Assembly: GCA_039105265.1 (NCBI GenBank)
Contig: JAPFFF010000031.1
Coordinates: forward strand, 1,302,001-1,366,000
Direction: 5' to 3'
Length of the DNA: 64,000 bases
Source: Tritrichomonas musculus
Lineage: Eukaryota > Parabasalia > Tritrichomonadida > Tritrichomonadidae
Shown: positions 17,924 to 25,368 of the stretch, piece by piece
How the letters are laid out: each line of letters opens with the position of its first letter
Numbering within the stretch: position 1 is the stretch's first letter
Program-made: the position numbers and the translations under genes
Notes under the pieces: model-generated
The model's input: only the letters and a program-made list of their open reading frames with translations
What the model was told of the DNA's origin: nothing
The model's database searches: none

Positions 17924-19039
17924 AGTAAAGAAGAACCAACCCCATATGAAAAATTATACAACAAAGCTAAATGGAGGACCTTGGACAAATACCTTAGCAT
18001 GGCAAAACAAGAGAATCTGAATGAAGAGGAAGCAAAGAAATACTTTGATGAAAGAGTAGTACATGATAAGAGAGTACCAAAAGCACAATATATACCTATC
18101 GTATCGAAACACCCTGATGGTTATCAAATGGATACCTTCATTAACAATAAAGAGGCAGGTGGGTTGAATTATCTAATGTTCATCAATATCAACACTCGAA
18201 AAGCATATGCATATCCTATGAATGGTAAAGGAGCAAGGGAAGTATTAACAGCACTTCATAAATTTGTTAATGATGTACCTCATGTATATTCAATAACAAG
18301 TGATGAGGATGCTGCATATTTATCATCAACTGTATTAGACTTCATGAGAGAGAAGAACATAAAATACCGAACAACAACTGAGAATAACCATAATGTACTT
18401 GGCATTATTAATAGATTTATGAGAACTATAAGAGATGCTATTGGTGAAAATAGGTTTATTCAACCAAAGGAGATGCATGATTTGGTAAACATATATAATA
18501 ACTCTCCTCATAGGTCTTTAGATAATAAAGCACCTAATGATATTACTCCAGAGGATGAAATAAAGTACATCCAAAAGAATGCACGCATTAACCCATATCA
18601 TTTTAATCCAGGTGAGAAGGTCAGGTTAGTACTCGAAAAAGAACCATTTGGTAAAAGAAGAAGTAATTTGTCTAATGAGTCTTATATAGTTGACTCACAA
18701 AAAGGTAACCAGTTTGTGGTCAAGTCCAAAGATGGTTCAACAAGTTCATTCCCTGGATATAGGTTGTTAAGGACAAGAGACAAAAGGATTAAAGTAGCTG
18801 AAAGACTAAATGAAGGTAAAGAAGGTATTATTGAAAAAATATATAACTTTGATGAAGATACTGGTAAGTATGATTTAAAATGGGAAGGAGTCGAAGGTGA
18901 TGATGCCTTTGCTAGACAAACTATTAGAGATGTAAGGAGAGGTAATCCATTAGTACTTGGTACAGCAGAAAGACAATATTGGTTGGAACAAAAGAAGAAA
19001 GGAGAACCAATACCAGATAAAATTATGAAATACATTTAA
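17921..19039 (+). CDS. Polinton integrase (retroviral-type rve core)
   Basis: Residues about 65-190 carry the rve fold: YQMDTF on the first strand, an SDEDAAY strand, and the helix around NHNVLGIINRFMRTIRDAIG, followed by NIYNNSPHRSLDNKAPNDIT, which is the diagnostic post-core segment of Polinton and Ty3-type integrases. An SH3-like stretch (NPGEKVRLVLEK) follows. Near the C-terminus GIIEKIYNFDEDTGKYDLKW resembles a chromo-like module. It inserts the element into host DNA. It lies between the 333-residue protein and the ATPase, on the same strand. Confidence 0.88.
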   Translation: MSKEEPTPYEKLYNKAKWRTLDKYLSMAKQENLNEEEAKKYFDERVVHDKRVPKAQYIPIVSKHPDGYQMDTFINNKEAGGLNYLMFININTRKAYAYPMNGKGAREVLTALHKFVNDVPHVYSITSDEDAAYLSSTVLDFMREKNIKYRTTTENNHNVLGIINRFMRTIRDAIGENRFIQPKEMHDLVNIYNNSPHRSLDNKAPNDITPEDEIKYIQKNARINPYHFNPGEKVRLVLEKEPFGKRRSNLSNESYIVDSQKGNQFVVKSKDGSTSSFPGYRLLRTRDKRIKVAERLNEGKEGIIEKIYNFDEDTGKYDLKWEGVEGDDAFARQTIRDVRRGNPLVLGTAERQYWLEQKKKGEPIPDKIMKYI

Positions 19040-19046
19040 AAATTTG

Positions 19047-19052
19047 TAAATG
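19047..19052 (+). promoter_or_regulatory. TAAATG start motif, packaging ATPase gene
   Basis: TAAATG spans the ATPase start, after TTTAAAAATTTG. Confidence 0.4.
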
Positions 19053-19916
19053 GATGAACCCCCAAGTGCAGAACTAATAAATAAAGTAGAAACATTGATT
19101 AAAGAAACCTTACGGAAGAACATGAAAGAAATAGATGGAGCATTAATTAAACCATTATCACCTGATTATCCTTTTAGCACAAACGGTATATACTTTTTAA
19201 TTGGTAAACCAGGTGCTGGTAAAAGTTTTTGGATATGGAGACATATTATGATAACAGAGAGGTTGTTTAAACATCCATACTACCAAAAGATAATATTTTG
19301 CTCAAGCTCTGGTAAAATGGATAAAACAGCTGAAACACTTAATAAACAGATACAATCAAGAATCGATTATGTAAAGGAAAGAGAATTAATGAGTTATCTA
19401 AAACGACATCTTCGAAGAAAGATAAAGTATTATGCCATTGTCAAATATGTACTATCTCGAATGAAAGAGACCAATGACGAAATGAGGAGGCTCATTGAGA
19501 AGCATCATTTAAATGAGCTCAATGATAAAATAATATATATAGCAAATAAGCTCGTCAAGTATGAAACATCATCATATCCATATAATACATTATTGATACT
19601 AGATGATTGTGCAGGTAGTGATTTATTAAAGAATGGTAATAGTGAATTTATCAAGTTGTTAACCAAAACAAGACACTATAATTTAACATGTATCATGGCA
19701 ATACAAACAATTCGATTTGTTCATATGAATGCTAAAAGGTTAGCAACAGATATCATATGTTATACAGGATATAGTGAGGAAGATTTTACGAGCTTGTTGC
19801 AACAAACAAATAACTCATTAAATACTAAACAGACAGTAGCTGAGTACCTACAACATAAAGAACCACATGAAAAATTCGTAATGAATATTTCTGCTAATAA
19901 GTACTATTTTGAATAA
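19050..19916 (+). CDS. Polinton genome-packaging ATPase (FtsK/HerA-like)
   Basis: Walker A GKPGAGKS lies at about residues 52-59 and Walker B LLILDDC at about 181-187, followed by a TKTRHYNLTCIMAIQT sensor-like strand. This is the A32/FtsK-HerA arrangement seen in Polintons, virophages and poxviruses. It would translocate element DNA into a capsid. The length of 288 residues is normal for the family. Confidence 0.88.
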   Translation: MDEPPSAELINKVETLIKETLRKNMKEIDGALIKPLSPDYPFSTNGIYFLIGKPGAGKSFWIWRHIMITERLFKHPYYQKIIFCSSSGKMDKTAETLNKQIQSRIDYVKERELMSYLKRHLRRKIKYYAIVKYVLSRMKETNDEMRRLIEKHHLNELNDKIIYIANKLVKYETSSYPYNTLLILDDCAGSDLLKNGNSEFIKLLTKTRHYNLTCIMAIQTIRFVHMNAKRLATDIICYTGYSEEDFTSLLQQTNNSLNTKQTVAEYLQHKEPHEKFVMNISANKYYFE

Positions 19917-19931
19917 TTTTTTATTATTTTT

Positions 19932-19937
19932 TAAATG
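19932..19937 (+). promoter_or_regulatory. TAAATG start motif, Gly/Ala-rich protein gene
   Basis: TAAATG preceded by a long T-rich run (TTTTTTATTATTTTT), the clearest example in the element. Confidence 0.45.
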
Positions 19938-20390
19938 GGAATTCAACGTCATTCAGAAGAAGATTATTGGAAGCCAAATTATGCTAAACAAAAAGAATTT
20001 TCTCCATGGCAAACGATAATAAAAGGAGGAGTAGGTTTAGGTGGTAAATTATTAATGGGAGCTGCAGATAGTTTTACTGGAGGTCTTGCAAGTAAATTAT
20101 TGGATGCTTCAGCAGGTGGATTAACCAAGCATGCTGGTGTTATTGGTTCAGTTGCGAGAGGTCTTGGTGAAAGCTTCTTGAGCGATAAAACAAGAAATAG
20201 ATTAGCAAACATAGCTGACACAGCATTAAAATATGTCCCAGAAGGAAATGTGAAAACTGCCTTGTCATCAATTAATAAATCTGCAAAAGGCGATTCAGTT
20301 GGTGCACCTCTTGAAAAGCCAACATTTTCATCTAATTCATTAAAAGAGAGTGAATTTACTACAAACAATCATGCGAGAACTTACATCTGA
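19935..20390 (+). CDS. Polinton Gly/Ala-rich small virion-like protein (151 residues)
   Basis: The middle (KGGVGLGGKLLMGAADSFTG, then GGLTKHAGVIGSVARGLGES) is Gly/Ala-rich and amphipathic. Such sequence is seen in small membrane-active virion proteins next to Polinton capsid genes, for example adenovirus pVI-like proteins. That is inference from character and position between the packaging ATPase and the capsid. A Ser/Thr-rich C-terminus could be a protease substrate region. Confidence 0.5.
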   Translation: MGIQRHSEEDYWKPNYAKQKEFSPWQTIIKGGVGLGGKLLMGAADSFTGGLASKLLDASAGGLTKHAGVIGSVARGLGESFLSDKTRNRLANIADTALKYVPEGNVKTALSSINKSAKGDSVGAPLEKPTFSSNSLKESEFTTNNHARTYI

Positions 20391-20436
20391 TGAAAACTCA
20401 ATAAAACTCAATTTATGGACTTTTTTTGTTTATTTT

Positions 20437-20442
20437 TAAATG
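20437..20442 (+). promoter_or_regulatory. TAAATG start motif, basic protein gene
   Basis: TAAATG preceded by GACTTTTTTTGTTTATTTT. Confidence 0.45.
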
Positions 20443-20976
20443 TCAAAACATCTAACAGGTTCTAAGAGACTTGCGGTTATTCATAAATGGTTGAATGGAA
20501 GGGATGACCCAGATTGGGAAGTTTTGCCAACAAAGAAGAAAGACAAGTATATAGTAAAACCCCGAAAAACTCCAATTCGTCAAGATTCTCAAGAAAACTC
20601 AGAAAGTGAAAATATCGAAGAAACTCAAGAAAACTCAAATAGTGATGATTTTGAAGAAACTCCCAGAAAGTCATTAAGTTCGAAAGCTGCACGAAAACCT
20701 CCAAAACCACGAAAACCTCAACAAACATATGACCCTACTGTGAATGAAGAAATACTCAAACAATTAAAATCACTAGGTGAAGAAATGAAGATAAGTCGAG
20801 AAAAGAAAGAACAGAGACGAATGATAAAAGAGGTTGTTGATAAAAGAATGAGTCAACCAAGACAACAATATGTTCCTGAAGAACCACCACAACAATATGA
20901 AGAACCACCACAACAATATATACCTCCTCAACGAATAATGGGTAGGAGAAATCGCATCTTTGAAGATATGATGTAA
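20440..20976 (+). CDS. Polinton basic Pro/Gln-rich protein (178 residues)
   Basis: The N-terminal 30 residues look folded (RLAVIHKWLNGRDDPDWEVL). A Ser/Glu-rich linker, a KPPKPRKPQ basic patch, a charged helix (EEMKISREKKEQRRMIKEVV) and a QQYVPEEPPQQYEEPPQQY repeat follow. It lies 20 bases before the capsid gene. It could be a core or scaffold-type protein; no family recognised. Confidence 0.55.
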   Translation: MSKHLTGSKRLAVIHKWLNGRDDPDWEVLPTKKKDKYIVKPRKTPIRQDSQENSESENIEETQENSNSDDFEETPRKSLSSKAARKPPKPRKPQQTYDPTVNEEILKQLKSLGEEMKISREKKEQRRMIKEVVDKRMSQPRQQYVPEEPPQQYEEPPQQYIPPQRIMGRRNRIFEDMM

Positions 20977-20995
20977 ATTTTTTTTCATCTAAAAA

Positions 20996-22678
20996 ATGCT
21001 CAACAAGGAACAATATATGAGAACCTCAGCTGAGGTTTGTACCCAAATTGCATCCTATTTTGATGTTGTCGATAATTGCATTTCACTTAGTGATACAAAT
21101 AAAGCATACTCATTAAATCCACAAACTTCGTATTCACCATCACCACCAATTAAGAGTGGTTCATATACAACATGTATTATATCTCCTAATACTCATAATA
21201 CAGCAGATATATATAATGGCTTTATTCGAGCAGATATGAAAGTGATGATAAAAATAGACAAGCCAATTCTAAGTGATTTAGAAAATGTCAGTGGTTATAA
21301 TTTTGGTAAGGTATGGTTTGGTTTTAAGGATGCTCGAGATGCTGTTGAGAAGTATGAAATTGTAGCTAATGGTATGACGCTTTATACCCAGAACTTTGGA
21401 TGTGAAGAATCCTTTTTAACTGCATGTTGTGCAAATGAAGTTACTAAAAGAGCTGATATATATAGTAAAGCAAGACATAAGGATATTTGGAATGATACTC
21501 ATGGAAGGAGATGTGGTTTTGTTGCAAATCTTAACAAAGATGTGACTTCTGTCACTGAAACAATTAGATTAAAGATTGATTTGCGACGATTCCTACCATT
21601 ATCTAATATCAAGTACTTGCCAGCATTTGCAGGTAAAATCGAATTACGTCTATACTTTTCAACAGCTGGTATGGTATATTGTCCAGTTGGTTTTGAAAAG
21701 AGCTTGGTTGCTAATCCACATATAATGAAAGACTTCAATGTTGATGAAATTACCAATGAATTTCGACCTATTGGAGAACCAATATGGATGTGGACAAGTA
21801 CCGAAAAAATAGCAATGGATAAGATTAATCACCCCAACAATCTTCCACCTGTTGGTGAAAATCATGGAGGGGCATATGAAATTACAGGAGCTGACAAGAC
21901 TAAGGAAAGAGTTGACCGAACAATTTACAGTGATTGGAGAACTTGGAGTGTTGTTGATTATTCCATTGAAGAATGCGCGAGTATTATACCTTGTTTTGGT
22001 ATTCATGAATCTGTATATACAGCACTTGTTCAAAGATATGCTAACCCTCAACATCCACTTACATTCCCAACACAGATTATGTCATTTTACACTTGTACAA
22101 GACCTCTTAATAATGAACAAGATAAAGCAACTATTACTATTACACCTAATTTTGTAGATAGTATGTTTTGCTTATTCCCACTCAAGCATACGCATAAGAC
22201 ATACTTCAAGAATCCTATGTTTGAAGCATTTCATATGAATTGTGGTAATTACAACAATATTCCTGCTAAAGCATTTGGTACTAATGGTAAGTATCCAGAG
22301 TTCCTCGAATATTGCCAGAATGCAATGAACATGAATGGAGAGCAAAATGGATTTAACAAAGAGGTTATAGCAAGTCTAGCTAATGAGTATCAATATAATG
22401 AAAATACAACAGGTTATTATCCAAATGATAGGTCCTCATTCTTCATAGGTCTTCCAACTGAAACGGATGGAACATATCAACAAGGTCTTTCAAGTCTTGC
22501 ACCTATTAACTTCGAACTGATATGTAGTCAAAAGGCAGATAATCCATTTAGAAAGGAAGTTGATACGCCTCCATTATTATGCTTATTAACAGATATATCA
22601 ATTAGTATTTTGATTAGACCAAATGGTATGCCACCATCAGTACGTATTGGTCCTTATGATTTAACAACCCCTGAATAA
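20996..22678 (+). CDS. Polinton major capsid protein (double jelly-roll type)
   Basis: The protein is 560 residues, with long beta-rich stretches (KVWFGFKDARDAVEKYEIVA, LRRFLPLSNIKYLPAFAGKI) in the pattern of Polinton/virophage-type capsid proteins, including the ARHKDIWNDTHGRR region after the first roll. The final segment (PSVRIGPYDLTTPE) is typical of a compact C-terminus. It is the largest ORF of the structural cluster and sits where Polintons keep the capsid gene, downstream of the ATPase. It would form the icosahedral shell. Its start is CTAAAAAATG and lacks the exact TAAATG. Confidence 0.8.
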   Translation: MLNKEQYMRTSAEVCTQIASYFDVVDNCISLSDTNKAYSLNPQTSYSPSPPIKSGSYTTCIISPNTHNTADIYNGFIRADMKVMIKIDKPILSDLENVSGYNFGKVWFGFKDARDAVEKYEIVANGMTLYTQNFGCEESFLTACCANEVTKRADIYSKARHKDIWNDTHGRRCGFVANLNKDVTSVTETIRLKIDLRRFLPLSNIKYLPAFAGKIELRLYFSTAGMVYCPVGFEKSLVANPHIMKDFNVDEITNEFRPIGEPIWMWTSTEKIAMDKINHPNNLPPVGENHGGAYEITGADKTKERVDRTIYSDWRTWSVVDYSIEECASIIPCFGIHESVYTALVQRYANPQHPLTFPTQIMSFYTCTRPLNNEQDKATITITPNFVDSMFCLFPLKHTHKTYFKNPMFEAFHMNCGNYNNIPAKAFGTNGKYPEFLEYCQNAMNMNGEQNGFNKEVIASLANEYQYNENTTGYYPNDRSSFFIGLPTETDGTYQQGLSSLAPINFELICSQKADNPFRKEVDTPPLLCLLTDISISILIRPNGMPPSVRIGPYDLTTPE

Positions 22679-22706
22679 ACATAAAGAAGGATATTTTATT
22701 TTTTTG

Positions 22707-22712
22707 TAAATG
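22707..22712 (+). promoter_or_regulatory. TAAATG start motif, post-capsid gene
   Basis: TAAATG preceded by ATTTTATTTTTTTG. Confidence 0.45.
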
Positions 22713-23144
22713 TCGAATGATTATAGAAGCCCACATGCTGAGATTGTTGGAAGAGAAGGTATGATGTTTAATGAAGCTACCATGAAAAATAAAGACATAG
22801 AATTCCAACATTTTGGTGTATTCAGCAATACTAATACATATTCAGTCACATTCAATCCTTTTATTAATCGACCACCTACTCAGATTATCGAACATGATGA
22901 GCCTGTTAGATTCCCAGATACTCGAGAACATATAACGAAACCTCTACATGAACCTCCTGTTAGCATAACTGATGGTGGATTTTATAGACATATTGGTCAA
23001 CATGATAAACCAGTACCTCTACTACCAAAATATCTTAAGAAGCCTGAACCACCTGCTATGCAAGGTAGAGCAAGAGAATATAATAAACAAGATATTAGAT
23101 ATGGACCTACACAACATGTTATTACTCAAAACAATATCTATTAA
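22710..23144 (+). CDS. Polinton small Pro/His-rich protein (144 residues)
   Basis: It lies 31 bases after the capsid gene on the same strand. It is rich in Pro, His and charged residues (PPTQIIEHDEPVRFPDTREH) with little predicted core, so probably an extended or virion-bound protein. No family recognised. Confidence 0.5.
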   Translation: MSNDYRSPHAEIVGREGMMFNEATMKNKDIEFQHFGVFSNTNTYSVTFNPFINRPPTQIIEHDEPVRFPDTREHITKPLHEPPVSITDGGFYRHIGQHDKPVPLLPKYLKKPEPPAMQGRAREYNKQDIRYGPTQHVITQNNIY

Positions 23145-23161
23145 AAGTTTTTTTTCAAACT

Positions 23162-23167
23162 TAAATG
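23162..23167 (+). promoter_or_regulatory. TAAATG start motif, last gene of the forward cluster
   Basis: TAAATG preceded by AGTTTTTTTTCAAACT. Confidence 0.45.
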
Positions 23168-23689
23168 ATTAAGAAGAGAAGTACAACTAATGGAGTTCAA
23201 GCAAATGTATCTTTAGAACCATCAGCAGCTGCATCATCTACATCAAACATCAACAACAACATTATTATTAATAAGAGAGATGATGGCAAGGAAGACATTG
23301 TTATTACAAGAGACATTGGAGTGCAAACTGAACCTGTTGAAGTTGAACCAGATGTAAGGAATGTTATACTTGAAGCATATGCACAAATACTACTTAATCA
23401 AGACAAAGCACTACTAGCTAATATTATATCAAAGAAATGTATCATAGTACCTATTGAATCTCTTTGCAACATCATCAAAGCAATACTACATGTAAATGAA
23501 GTTGAAGTACAACTTAATGAAGATGTTGGATGTTGTGCAGCAAAGAGTAGTCCAATACAAAAAATTGATGCTATAAAAATCATTAAAGATAATGGAGAAG
23601 TAGTTATTGATTTGAAACAAGTATATAATAAAGAATATAATGAACTTGTTAATAATTATCATGTATGTTTAAAATATTGTATAGTATAA
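23165..23689 (+). CDS. Polinton protein with LC8-like motif (174 residues)
   Basis: A Ser/Ala/Asn-rich N-terminus leads to ITRDIGVQTEPVEVEPDV, containing an LC8-like VQTE motif. A helical domain follows with VRNVILEAYAQILLNQDKAL, then a part with two adjacent cysteines (GCCAAKS). No enzymatic motif. Last forward gene before the strand switch. Confidence 0.55.
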   Translation: MIKKRSTTNGVQANVSLEPSAAASSTSNINNNIIINKRDDGKEDIVITRDIGVQTEPVEVEPDVRNVILEAYAQILLNQDKALLANIISKKCIIVPIESLCNIIKAILHVNEVEVQLNEDVGCCAAKSSPIQKIDAIKIIKDNGEVVIDLKQVYNKEYNELVNNYHVCLKYCIV

Positions 23690-23716
23690 AAAATTAGAAG
23701 TAGTTATTTTTTACTC

Positions 23717-24079
23717 TTACTCCTTATCTTTTGGTGATGAAGCTTCTTGTTCATCATCTTCTTGTGTCTCTTGCGAGTCAGACACTATTGGCACTTGAAA
23801 GCCAAGAGGTTTTGGTTTTGGAGATTGTGGATTCTTTTTGATATAAACCTCACAGGTAGTGAGATTCATTTGAGTAAGTGCACCAGCAATCTTGTTCAAG
23901 TTGGTTTGTATCAAAGGGTCATAGTTGATGCAGACACTAGATGGTGTAGAGTTTGTTATTTTTTGGTTGAACAGGAATACAACCTCTTTAACAGCATTGG
24001 TGATTTCAGCATTAGCACTTTTTATATCATTCTTTTGCTGTTTTTGGTATTCTTTGAAGTCTTTTGCGGTAGACGACAT
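23717..24079 (-). CDS. Polinton small helical protein (120 residues)
   Basis: The start at 24077-24079 (MSSTAKDFKEYQKQQKND) is chosen because TCATTT and TCACTT Inr boxes on the reverse strand (24086-24096) precede it. The N-terminal half is helical (ANAEITNAVKEVVFLFNQK); the C-terminal third is Pro/Ser then Asp/Glu-rich. Convergent with the 23165 gene. No family recognised. Confidence 0.55.
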   Translation of the reverse strand: MSSTAKDFKEYQKQQKNDIKSANAEITNAVKEVVFLFNQKITNSTPSSVCINYDPLIQTNLNKIAGALTQMNLTTCEVYIKKNPQSPKPKPLGFQVPIVSDSQETQEDDEQEASSPKDKE

Positions 24080-24085
24080 TTTAAA

Positions 24086-24096
24086 AAATGAAGTGA
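24086..24096 (-). promoter_or_regulatory. Inr-like boxes of the 120-residue protein gene
   Basis: Reverse-strand TCACTT and TCATTT in tandem, 7-17 bases before the ATG. They match the trichomonad Inr and not the TAAATG type. Confidence 0.45.
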
Positions 24097-24136
24097 TTTT
24101 GAAAAAATAATTCAATTTTTTATCTCCAATGAAATC

Positions 24137-24403
24137 ATGAGCCAAAATTTAGATTTAGGTGAGTTCAAAGAAACAGCCATTATCAAAAAACTCAAGAAGT
24201 CGAAAAGCAAAGAGAATCTTCAGAGTGTCGAAAAAAGAGGAAGGAAACCAAAATATGCAACAGTTGAAGAAAGAAATGAAGCACGTAAGAAACAACAAAA
24301 GGCATATCGTGAAAGAAAGAAAAACGAATTACAAAGTATGAAAGATAAAATAAAAGAATATGAAAATAAAGAGGTATCACATGAGGAAAAAGGTAGCTTA
24401 TGA
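24137..24403 (+). CDS. Polinton small basic protein with AT-hook-like motif (88 residues)
   Basis: The centre reads KRGRKPKYATVEERNEARKK and QQKAYRERKKNELQSM. RGRKP is an AT-hook core, and the following basic helix resembles the basic region seen in small bZIP-like or viral regulator proteins. This suggests DNA binding, possibly regulation of the divergent gene at 24079. The stop falls at the start of a tandem repeat, so the C-terminus may have been reshaped by repeat growth. Confidence 0.55.
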   Translation: MSQNLDLGEFKETAIIKKLKKSKSKENLQSVEKRGRKPKYATVEERNEARKKQQKAYRERKKNELQSMKDKIKEYENKEVSHEEKGSL

Positions 24404-24484
24404 GGAAAAAGGTAGCTTATGAGGAAAAAGGTAGCTTATGAGGAAAAAGGTAGCTTATGAGGAAAAAGGTAGCTTATGAGGAAA
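24382..24484. repeat. 19-base tandem repeat, GGTAGCTTATGAGGAAAAA units
   Basis: About five near-perfect head-to-tail copies. The first copy overlaps the 3' end of the 24137 gene, and each unit supplies a TGA in that frame. Confidence 0.85.
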
Positions 24485-24735
24485 AACAAGTACCTCGCTA
24501 AAAAAAAAAAACAAGTACCTCGAAAAAAAAAAAAAACAAGTACCTCGAAAAAAAAAACAAGTACCTCGAAAAAAAACAAGTACCTCGAAAAAAAACAAGT
24601 ACCTCGAAAAAAAACAAGTACCTCGAAAAAAAACAAGTACCTCGAAAAAAAACAAGTACCTCGAAAAAAAACAAGTACCTCGAAAAAAAACAAGTACCTC
24701 GAAAAAAAACAAGTACCTCGAAAAAAAACAAGTAG
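24484..24735. repeat. 19-base tandem repeat, CAAGTACCTCGAAAAAAAA units
   Basis: About 13 copies, with the A-run length varying at the left end. It fills the gap between convergent genes. Long ORFs on both strands across it are artefacts of the unit length and should not be annotated. Confidence 0.9.
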
Positions 24736-24750
24736 TTAAAAAATTTTTAG

Positions 24751-25176
24751 TTATTCATTTTTCTTGTAGTACATTGTGATGAACTTCTTGTTTCTTTTCA
24801 CTTTCTTATGTGTAAAGTGTCTCTTTGTTCCATCGAGATGCCCGAAACCAAGTCGAGTAATAGGTAGTTCATGACCAAAGAACATGTTGTACAAGTTAAC
24901 AATGTCTCTTGCAGGATAACAATCTTTCTCGAGGTTGTCAAACCATTCATCGTACCTCTTTTTTTGTTTTGCTCGAAGTCGATGTGCATCATTTTCAAGA
25001 GCATGAGCATAATTTTCACACATCGTTCTTAAATTTGATGTATCATCTTCAACTTTTAGTTGAGATATTTTTTTCGACATGTTTATATTTATTTTGTAGT
25101 CGAATGAATCACAACCTTTAGGAGGTGTTTGTTTTTGTAAAATATCTTCTATTTTATCTTCTTCTTCATTCATCAT
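24751..25176 (-). CDS. Polinton protein of unknown function (141 residues)
   Basis: Starts at ATG 25174-25176 (MMNEEEDKIEDILQKQ). An acidic N-terminus, a helical middle (HALENDAHRLRAKQKKRYDE) and a basic C-terminus (HFTHKKVKRNKKFITMYYKK) suggest nucleic-acid contact. No family recognised. Divergent from the coiled-coil gene at 25369 across a 192-base spacer. Confidence 0.55.
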   Translation of the reverse strand: MMNEEEDKIEDILQKQTPPKGCDSFDYKININMSKKISQLKVEDDTSNLRTMCENYAHALENDAHRLRAKQKKRYDEWFDNLEKDCYPARDIVNLYNMFFGHELPITRLGFGHLDGTKRHFTHKKVKRNKKFITMYYKKNE

Positions 25177-25351
25177 TAATAAAATAATAGTGATATTAAT
25201 AAATATATTTTTTTAAAATTTCAATATATTTTATTTTTTTTTAATTCAATTTTTGAATTTTTATAGTGTATTTAACTTTTTCAAAGAAAAATATCCACCT
25301 TCGAGTTTTTCTACGAAATTTAAAATTTAGTGATATCAACAAGAAAATTAA

Positions 25352-25357
25352 TCATTT
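25352..25357 (+). promoter_or_regulatory. Inr box before the coiled-coil protein gene
   Basis: TCATTT, 12 bases before the ATG at 25369. It supports that start over any upstream non-ATG codon. Confidence 0.5.
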
Positions 25358-25368
25358 TTATACTTGTA

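Noticed and set aside
24436-24739. Several ORFs on both strands rich in Phe or Lys
   Set aside because: They are translations of the 19-base satellite.
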